From Treponema sp. (GTDB taxonomy: Bacteria; Spirochaetota; Spirochaetia; Treponematales; Breznakiellaceae), in NCBI GenBank assembly GCA_031270205.1, contig JAISYA010000047.1:1-29330 (forward strand): DNA of 29,330 bases, read 5' to 3'. Of the stretch, positions 23,591 to 29,330 are shown in pieces; positions within the stretch are counted from its first letter, which is position 1; every line of letters begins with the position of its first letter. Under the pieces are notes generated by a model that worked only from the letters and a program-made list of their open reading frames with translations, made no database searches and was not told where the DNA came from. Both the position numbers and the translations under genes were made by a program.

Positions 23591-25543
23591 TCACTCATCC
23601 TGCGCCATCAGCCCCGTGAATTCCTTCTCGTCCAGGGTTTCTTTTTCCAGCAGGATGCCGGCAATTTTTTCCAGCAAGGGGCGGTTCTCGTTGAGTTTTT
23701 CTTTGGCGGAGTTGTAGCGCTCTTCCATCATGCGGGCGATTTCTTCGTCGATGTATTGCTGGGTCGCTTCCGAGTATTCCCGGTGGAACATGGGTTCCTG
23801 GGGCTGGGGGCCCATCATGCCCGCGCCGCGCCGGGTAAGGGCGATGTTACGGAAACGTCCGCTCATGCCGTAATCGGTGATCATCCGGCGGGCGATGTCC
23901 GTAGCCTTGGTAAGGTCGTTTGCCGCGCCGGTTGAGACTTTGCCGAAGACGAGGTCCTCGGCGGCGCGCCCGCCCATGAGCACGTCGATTTTGCCGAGCA
24001 GCTCTTCCTCGGTCATAAGGTAGCGGTCCTCAATGGGCATTTGCAGGGTGTAGCCCAGCGCGCCGAAGCCTCGGGGTACTATCGAAATTTTTTGCACCGG
24101 GTCCGAGCCGGGAGTATAGGCGGCAATCATGGCGTGGCCGGTTTCGTGGAAGGCGACGATGCGCCTCTCTTCCGGGGAGATGACGCGGTTTTTTTTCTGC
24201 AGGCCGGCCACGGTTTTTTCAATGGCCTCCTCAAAGTCTTTTTGGGAAACGAGTGTTCTGCCGGCGCGCACGGCAAGGAGCGCCGCCTCGTTGACAATGT
24301 TGGCCAGGTCCGCGCCGGCAAAGCCGGAAGTGCTGCGGGCAACCGCGGCGAGGTCCACTGCGGGGTCAAGCTTTACCGGACGGGCGTGTATGCGGAGAAT
24401 CGCCTCGCGGCCTTTGAGGTCGGGGCGGTCCACCAGCACCTGCCGGTCAAAGCGGCCGGGCCGCAGGAGCGCGGGGTCAAGCACGTCGGGCCGGTTCGTG
24501 GCGGCCAGGATGATGAGGCCGCTCGTGGCGTCAAAGCCGTCCATCTCGACAAGGAGCTGGTTCAGGGTCTGCTCGCGCTCGTCGTTGCCCCCGGCGATAT
24601 TGTTGATGCGGCTTTTGCCGATGGCGTCCAGTTCGTCAATAAAAATGATACAGGGCGCTTTGTCCCTGGCCTGTTTGAAAAGGTCCCGCACGCGGGCCGC
24701 GCCCACGCCGACAAACATCTCCACAAAGTCCGCGCCGCTCATGCGGAAAAAAGACACGCCCGCTTCCCCGGCGACGGCGCGGGCAAGCAGGGTCTTGCCG
24801 GTTCCCGGCGGCCCCACCAGCAGCACGCCCTTCGGGATCTTGCCGCCGATGTCGGTGTATTTTTGGGGGGTTTTCAGAAAGTCCACCACTTCAACGAGTT
24901 CTTCCTTGGCCTCGTCCACGCCGGCAACGTCGTTAAACCGCGTAACAATATCGCCCTCGGCGACAATCACCGCGCGGTTCTGCCCCACGGAAAGCACGTT
25001 GCCGCCCATGTTGCCCAGGCGCTTCATCAGGAACTGCCAGATAAAAAAGAAAAACGCGATGGGCAGTACCCAACTGAAAATGATATTGAGAATCGCGCTT
25101 CCCTCACGGGAAACGGCGAAATACGCCACGTTTTTTTCATCCATCAATTTGATGATTTCCGGGTCATTGATCGGCACGGTGCGGTACACCAGCCCCTGCT
25201 GCGGTACACTGGCCCCCCGGAAAGGCGAGCGGGAAACGTCCCGCTGGGGGACGAGGGTTGTGTAGCCGGTAAAATAGGAATCGGTTAACTCCACCCGCTT
25301 TATCTCGCCCGATGCAATCCGCGCCTTAAACTCTGAAAAATCAATCGCCGGATTTACGCGGTTGAGAAACACGTAGTTGAAAAGGCTCATACCGGCAATC
25401 AGGACAATCAAATAAATGATGGAAAATTTCCACCCGCCAATAGGCTTCATATCCGGCAGTTTGGGGCCGCCGAAAGGGAACTGCGGTCCTCCGCCCTTGT
25501 TTTTTTTCTTGTCTTTTTTTTGATCGTCCAACATATCCCCCAT
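23591..25543 (-). CDS. ftsH: ATP-dependent zinc metalloprotease FtsH
   Basis: This 650-residue inner-membrane AAA+ protease degrades misfolded membrane proteins and regulatory substrates. It has a charged N-terminal tail, a first membrane segment (about residues 40-60), a periplasmic domain, and a second segment (about 153-173). The AAA+ domain has Walker A GPPGTGKT (244-251), Walker B IIFIDELDAIG (about 299-309) and the second region of homology ATNRPDVLDPALLRPGRFDR (348-367). The protease zinc site is HETGH (466-470), with Asp543 as the probable third ligand. AGAGG precedes the ATG. The Gly/Pro/Lys-rich N-terminus is longer than in E. coli FtsH. It lies 77 bp after the hybrid kinase gene and may be co-transcribed or use its own promoter. 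Confidence 0.97.
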   Translation of the reverse strand: MGDMLDDQKKDKKKNKGGGPQFPFGGPKLPDMKPIGGWKFSIIYLIVLIAGMSLFNYVFLNRVNPAIDFSEFKARIASGEIKRVELTDSYFTGYTTLVPQRDVSRSPFRGASVPQQGLVYRTVPINDPEIIKLMDEKNVAYFAVSREGSAILNIIFSWVLPIAFFFFIWQFLMKRLGNMGGNVLSVGQNRAVIVAEGDIVTRFNDVAGVDEAKEELVEVVDFLKTPQKYTDIGGKIPKGVLLVGPPGTGKTLLARAVAGEAGVSFFRMSGADFVEMFVGVGAARVRDLFKQARDKAPCIIFIDELDAIGKSRINNIAGGNDEREQTLNQLLVEMDGFDATSGLIILAATNRPDVLDPALLRPGRFDRQVLVDRPDLKGREAILRIHARPVKLDPAVDLAAVARSTSGFAGADLANIVNEAALLAVRAGRTLVSQKDFEEAIEKTVAGLQKKNRVISPEERRIVAFHETGHAMIAAYTPGSDPVQKISIVPRGFGALGYTLQMPIEDRYLMTEEELLGKIDVLMGGRAAEDLVFGKVSTGAANDLTKATDIARRMITDYGMSGRFRNIALTRRGAGMMGPQPQEPMFHREYSEATQQYIDEEIARMMEERYNSAKEKLNENRPLLEKIAGILLEKETLDEKEFTGLMAQDE

Positions 25544-25620
25544 GTAAACCTCTTTTGTGTAGCTGCTTCAATAATAAGCCAAAACGAAAAAATATACTAC
25601 AGACAAAGCAAAAGAGCCTC

Positions 25621-28323
25621 TTATGGCAGATACTTTCGCAGCTTGACAAGCACTTCGTGTAAATCAAGCGGCTTGCCGATATGGTCGTTCATCCCCGCTT
25701 CCAGACAGCGTTCAATGTCTTCACGGAACACATTGGCGGTCATCGCTATTATCGGTATGGTTTTTGCGTTCGATATATGCCCAAGCGCGCGGATTTTTCG
25801 CGTCGCTTCATACCCGTCCATCTCAGGCATCTGCACGTCCATGAATATCATGTCATAGGCGCCCGGGTTTTCGCAAAACAGCCGCAGGACCTCCCTCCCG
25901 TTCTCCGCGCAGTCAATGGCAAGTTTTGTCGGTTCAAGCAGGACCAGCACTATCTCGCGGTTGATCTCCACATCCTCGGCCAACAGCACACGGTACGCGC
26001 TTAAATCACTGATTTCCGTCCCCTCATTGTCCGGAATGCCCTGCCCGCCCACGCCAAGGCACTCGTTGATACAGTCCGCTATCGCGGAGGGGAACAGCGG
26101 CTTCGGCAGGAATTTGTCCACCCCCGCCGCCTTCGCCTTGTCCGCTATCACGCTCCACTCCGTGGACGAAATCATAATAACCACGGATTTTTTCCCGTCT
26201 CGGCTCTTGAGCAGGCGGGAAAGTTCTATGCCGTCCATGCCGGGCATCTTCCAGTCCACAAAATAGATGTCGTAAGCGCCGTTCTGTTCTACGAGCGAGC
26301 AGGCTTCCCCGCCGCCCGAGGCGGTGTCGCAGGCGATGCCGAGCGCCCCCGCGATTTCCACGAAATGCTCCAGTATTTCCGGCGCGTCGTCCACCACCAG
26401 CACGCGGATGTTTTTTAGATTTACGCCGGGATCCAAAAGCCTCTGCTGTTCATCCGCGCCGCGCCGCATCTGTACGGTGAAAGCGAAAGTAGCGCCTTTG
26501 CCCGGCTCCGACTCGATCCATATCCTGCCGCCCATCATTTCGACAATGCGCTTTGATATGGCCAGTCCCAGCCCGGTGCCGCCGAATTTGCGCGAGGTGC
26601 CGCTTTCGGCCTGCTGGAAAGAAGTGAACAGTTTCGCCTGCTGTTCGCTGCTGATGCCGATCCCCGAGTCCGTCACCACAATCCTGATTGTGCAAAGGCC
26701 GTTTTCTTCGCCCTCAAGCTGCGTATTAAGGCTTATCGCGCCTTTCTCCGGCGTGAACTTCACCGCGTTGGAAAGCAGGTTGGTGATCACCTGCGCCAGC
26801 CGCTGATCATCGCCAATCAGCGCGCGGGGAATATTTTTATCAATGTGTACCGTGAAATTCTGTTGTTTTTCCTCCACACGGAAATTGCTGACGTTAACCA
26901 CATTCCGGAGCATCTTCTCAAAATTGAACTCCGCGAAAGAAAGCTCCAGCTTGTTCGCCTCTATCTTTGACATGTCCAATATGTCATTGATGACGCCGAG
27001 CAGATGCTTTGAAGCAACCTGTATTTTCCCAAAGGCATAAGCGGCCTGTTCCACACTGGACGCCGACTGCCCGATGGCTGTCATTCCGACAATCGCGTTC
27101 AGCGGGGTGCGTATTTCATGGCTCATGTTCGCCAAAAACTCGCTTTTTGACCGGGACGCCGCGTCCGCGCCCTTTCTCGCGCCTTCAAGGGCCTGTATTA
27201 CTTCAGTACGTATAATGGCGTTGGCAATCAAAAGACTCCCTGAATGCAGGATGCGCTGCTCATCCTCGGAGAACAGCCGCCGTGAGCGGCAAATGTCAAA
27301 GCAGACAAAGCCCCAAAATTGTTCGTGAAAAAACACGGGAACCAAAAAAATGGAATGGATGCCGCAGTCCAGGAAAAGATACTTCCGTATCTCCTGCCTG
27401 TCCGCCCAGACCGCGCTGTTTTGCGCCGTGGGGACATACACAAATTGCTCGCGCGCAAACACTTCCGCGCCCATGAAAAAGAATTCGTCATAGGCGTGTT
27501 TCCCCTGATCCCATCTTTCCCCCCGGAAGGCGGCGCGCGGCTTTACGCCCTCATCCAGCCATTGAAAAATCTGCATATACACGAGCCGTCCGTTCTGTAC
27601 GCTGTTTTTACAGACATACACGCGGTCAACGCCCACGCTGCGGGCCATCATGGTCACGCCCTCGTGCAGGGCGTCGTCAGGGGCATCCACATTCAGGTCA
27701 AGCAGGGCCACGGCCATGGCGCTTACGGAATGAAACAGCATATTGACTTTGTTTTTTTCGTTGAAAAGGATGCGCTGCTGAAACACCACAATGGCCGCGA
27801 TGAACAGTCCCGCCACGACAAACGACTGTATGTGGTCGAGATACTGCGCCGTTCCGGAAAGCTCCGTCACAAAGGCGTTGAACGGCGGCATGGACGAAGC
27901 CGCGTAGCAAGAGATCACCAGCACAATATGGGTAATCAGGACGATAACGCGCGGCAGACCGTTTGACAAAAAGACGATGATTACGATGGACATCGTAAAG
28001 TATGCCGCCACGCCGCTTTTTACGCTTCCCATTGCGAACAGGGACATGGGCAGGAGCACATCGCACAGCAAAAACAGGACCATATACATCCCGATTTCGT
28101 GCTTACGGTACTTGTTACAGAAGGCGAACAGGCACAACACAGAGACGACAATTCCGGACAGCACCAGGATGAGAGCGGGACTGCTGTGCATGAAGAGCCG
28201 CGTGATAATGGCGACAATTGTCCCCGCTATACCGACGACGCATACCATGTTGGTCATCCGCGCGTCCAGGGACAAATCTTCCGAAAACATATAACGGTTA
28301 ATAAAGTTTTTTAATTTCTGCAC
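25621..28323 (-). CDS. Hybrid sensor histidine kinase (membrane sensor, GAF-like, HisKA-HATPase, two receivers)
   Basis: Numbering from the GTG at 28323 gives 900 residues. An N-terminal membrane region of about six helices (about residues 25-185) is followed by a GAF-like domain (about 195-375). Then come HisKA with SHEIRTPLNAIVG (His402), an HATPase domain with N box NLLSNAVKFT (about 516), DSGIGIS (Asp552) and GGTGLGLAIS. Two receivers follow: Asp690 in VDWKMPGMDG and Asp829 in MDVQMPEMDGYEA. There is no Hpt domain, so the phosphate must pass to a separate protein or the receivers are regulatory. The GTG has AAAGG 6 bp upstream; the longer open frame to 28572 has compositionally odd, arginine-rich sequence with a hairpin-forming stretch and is not favoured. 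Signal unknown. Confidence 0.88.
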   Translation of the reverse strand: MQKLKNFINRYMFSEDLSLDARMTNMVCVVGIAGTIVAIITRLFMHSSPALILVLSGIVVSVLCLFAFCNKYRKHEIGMYMVLFLLCDVLLPMSLFAMGSVKSGVAAYFTMSIVIIVFLSNGLPRVIVLITHIVLVISCYAASSMPPFNAFVTELSGTAQYLDHIQSFVVAGLFIAAIVVFQQRILFNEKNKVNMLFHSVSAMAVALLDLNVDAPDDALHEGVTMMARSVGVDRVYVCKNSVQNGRLVYMQIFQWLDEGVKPRAAFRGERWDQGKHAYDEFFFMGAEVFAREQFVYVPTAQNSAVWADRQEIRKYLFLDCGIHSIFLVPVFFHEQFWGFVCFDICRSRRLFSEDEQRILHSGSLLIANAIIRTEVIQALEGARKGADAASRSKSEFLANMSHEIRTPLNAIVGMTAIGQSASSVEQAAYAFGKIQVASKHLLGVINDILDMSKIEANKLELSFAEFNFEKMLRNVVNVSNFRVEEKQQNFTVHIDKNIPRALIGDDQRLAQVITNLLSNAVKFTPEKGAISLNTQLEGEENGLCTIRIVVTDSGIGISSEQQAKLFTSFQQAESGTSRKFGGTGLGLAISKRIVEMMGGRIWIESEPGKGATFAFTVQMRRGADEQQRLLDPGVNLKNIRVLVVDDAPEILEHFVEIAGALGIACDTASGGGEACSLVEQNGAYDIYFVDWKMPGMDGIELSRLLKSRDGKKSVVIMISSTEWSVIADKAKAAGVDKFLPKPLFPSAIADCINECLGVGGQGIPDNEGTEISDLSAYRVLLAEDVEINREIVLVLLEPTKLAIDCAENGREVLRLFCENPGAYDMIFMDVQMPEMDGYEATRKIRALGHISNAKTIPIIAMTANVFREDIERCLEAGMNDHIGKPLDLHEVLVKLRKYLP

Positions 28324-28596
28324 GGCGCACCTTTCCCGTCTGGTTTGAGTATATTGATTGCCCCTTGAGTCAACGACATAGACTCCAGCGATGTAAGCGC
28401 CGGGAGAACTGAAAGTCCAATACTCCACATTAAATGAGCCGTGGAAAGGAGCGTAGCGACAGACCCTGGCGAATGGAGGCCGAGCCGCCTGCCGGCCCGG
28501 TCTGCCGTAAGGCAGAAAAGCATATACAATCCTGTTATGTGCCGTAAAATATGCTACGTATCGCCATGCCATGCCATGGACGGCGTGGAGGGCTTG
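28324..28596. other. Gap between mazF and the hybrid kinase, with a small hairpin
   Basis: No gene is supported here. TCTGCC-GTAA-GGCAGA (28501-28516) forms a 6-bp stem with a tetraloop. The reading frame of the kinase is open back to 28572, but without a ribosome site. No clear promoter was recognised by eye. Confidence 0.5.
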
Positions 28597-28953
28597 TTAT
28601 TTATAGCCATTATTACTGTTGTTTTGAAATATTGCAATCACTTTTTTTAACAATTCCTCCAATAACTCATTTCCAACCGTTTCTATATAGTTCCATTGCC
28701 GTACATTATAATCTATCGTTACGAGCTGGTCAAGCAGGACAACACCTGTAGTTTTTGCTCCTGTTAAAACGACATATAAAGGATACCGCCGCATTGTATT
28801 TGAAATCGGAGCGAATACGGCAATATTGGCATAATCACTTACAAGATGATGGCTCAAGCAAATATAAGGACGACACCCTTTTTGCTCATGCCCCTGTTTC
28901 GGGTCAAGGTTTATCTTTATGATGTCGCCTTGACGGGGGACATCTTTCACCAT
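28597..28953 (-). CDS. mazF: MazF-family mRNA interferase toxin
   Basis: This 118-residue toxin belongs to the MazF/PemK family of ribosome-independent endoribonucleases that cut mRNA at short sequences. The N-terminal family motif is clear: RQGDIIKINLDPKQGHEQKG followed by CRPYICLS, with the conserved Gly-Asp, His-Glu and Arg-Pro residues. A second block, VVLLDQLVTIDYNVRQW, corresponds to the strand carrying the conserved Asp and Gln. Its ATG overlaps the last codons of the antitoxin gene by 7 bases, the usual coupled order antitoxin-toxin. Full length and without damage, so the toxin is probably active. Confidence 0.92.
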   Translation of the reverse strand: MVKDVPRQGDIIKINLDPKQGHEQKGCRPYICLSHHLVSDYANIAVFAPISNTMRRYPLYVVLTGAKTTGVVLLDQLVTIDYNVRQWNYIETVGNELLEELLKKVIAIFQNNSNNGYK

Positions 28954-29204
28954 TTTTCTTGTCCCAGAGGAATGTCCGGGTTTGTAAGTTCTGTCCGAAA
29001 ACTCTCTCCTGAATAGTCTTTAAAAAGATACTCAATTGTACCTTCCCTCGGTACGGCCGGCTTAGAGACGGTTAAAACATTTTCCCGAACCTCTAAAATC
29101 ACCTCATCATTTGCGTGAATTCCCAGATTACGGCTCATTTCAATGGGAATTCGCAATGCCTGGCTGTTTCCCCACATGGAAACGGTCGTTTTTGTCCGTA
29201 ACAT
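28947..29204 (-). CDS. mazE: MazE-family antitoxin (AbrB-like)
   Basis: This 85-residue antitoxin has an N-terminal swapped-hairpin AbrB/MazE DNA-binding domain, with the motifs VSMWGNSQALRIPIEMSRNLGI and DEVILEVRENVLTV, and an acidic, flexible C-terminal tail (EYLFKDYSGESF) that would wrap the toxin. GAGG precedes the ATG by 7 bp. It would neutralise MazF and repress the shared promoter by binding the inverted repeat 12 bp upstream of its start. Confidence 0.92.
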   Translation of the reverse strand: MLRTKTTVSMWGNSQALRIPIEMSRNLGIHANDEVILEVRENVLTVSKPAVPREGTIEYLFKDYSGESFRTELTNPDIPLGQEKW

Positions 29205-29215
29205 GGATTTACCTC

Positions 29216-29229
29216 ACTTGATTTCAAGT
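29216..29229. promoter_or_regulatory. Inverted-repeat operator of mazEF
   Basis: ACTTGA-TT-TCAAGT is a 6-bp inverted repeat with a 2-bp centre, placed between the -10 box and the mazE start. A further ACTTGAT half-site overlaps the -35 box. The placement fits autorepression by MazE or MazEF. Confidence 0.7.
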
Positions 29230-29255
29230 ATAAACAAAAAGTAGATACACATCAA
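29227..29255 (-). promoter_or_regulatory. Promoter of mazEF
   Basis: On the minus strand TTGATG (29255-29250) and TATACT (29232-29227) are separated by exactly 17 bp, a near-consensus sigma-70-type promoter. It leads directly into the operator and the mazE ribosome site. Confidence 0.7.
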
Positions 29256-29265
29256 GTAGCCGCGT

Positions 29266-29321
29266 TGCCTCATCAAAAATGTTACCGAAAAGGGGTCATG
29301 CCTCATTTTGAAAATGTTACC
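29266..29321. repeat. Two short direct repeats, possible end of a mobile element
   Basis: TGCCTCATCAAAAATGTTACC (29266-29286) recurs as TGCCTCATTTTGAAAATGTTACC from 29299 to 29321, differing by a few bases and a 2-bp insertion. Closely spaced imperfect direct repeats of this size are typical of transposase-binding sites near insertion-sequence ends (IS21-type elements, for example). The rest of any element would lie outside the window. Confidence 0.5.
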
Positions 29322-29330
29322 CAAATTATA

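Noticed and set aside
24041..25288. Two long open frames antisense to ftsH (24041-25288 and 24129-25265)
   Set aside because: Both are high-GC shadow frames opposite a firmly identified gene, with no ribosome site or recognisable domain.
28324..28572. An 83-codon N-terminal extension of the hybrid kinase
   Set aside because: It has no ribosome site, an arginine/proline-rich atypical sequence and a hairpin in it. The GTG at 28323 has a well-placed AAAGG.

Overview
The window looks like chromosome from an anaerobic, saccharolytic bacterium of moderately high GC, most likely a gut-type spirochaete (Treponema or a relative). This rests on the Treponema-like signal peptides (for example one ending LFAGGQ), the pairing of a xylose-binding sensor with a YesN-type regulator, the many sugar ABC importers and the glycyl radical enzyme. 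The assignment is inference; no rRNA or other marker is present.

Layout. (1) 1-494: 3' part of an IS630-family transposase, cut by the window edge. (2) 548-4577, + strand: an AraC-type regulator, a glycyl radical enzyme (GRE) with an unusual active-site loop (Cys407-Gln-Trp instead of Cys-x-Glu), and its radical-SAM activase. (3) 13252-4681, - strand: an L-fucose-type operon in the order mutarotase fucU, LacI-type repressor, isomerase fucI, FGGY kinase (fuculokinase-like), sugar-binding protein, ABC ATPase, ABC permease. It is convergent with the GRE operon. Two near-identical 14-bp palindromes flank fucU and are the likely repressor operators. (4) 13431-20927, + strand: a D-xylose module made of a YesN-type response regulator, a XylFII-like sensory lipoprotein, an 830-bp spacer holding two different 21-bp tandem repeat arrays, then xylF, a strong terminator, xylG and xylH. 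The LytS-type histidine kinase expected between sensor and regulator is absent from the window. (5) 20924-21275: about 100-bp direct repeats, followed by a URO-D-like methyltransferase, a small Holliday-junction-resolvase-related membrane protein with a probable CTG start, and a TPR lipoprotein or periplasmic protein with a probably leaderless mRNA. (6) - strand: ftsH and a large hybrid histidine kinase. (7) A mazEF toxin-antitoxin pair with a palindromic operator, and at the right edge a pair of short direct repeats that may mark the end of another mobile element.

How the parts work together. Both sugar modules place the binding-protein gene ahead of the ATPase and permease genes and put a strong stem-loop in between, presumably to make more binding protein than membrane complex. 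Fucose is imported, epimerised (FucU), isomerised (FucI) and phosphorylated (kinase), but no fuculose-1-phosphate aldolase or propanediol pathway is visible. The neighbouring GRE is therefore a candidate for an unassigned anaerobic step on a sugar or sugar-derived compound. The most promising leads for something undescribed are this divergent GRE and the phased A-tract repeat array upstream of xylF.
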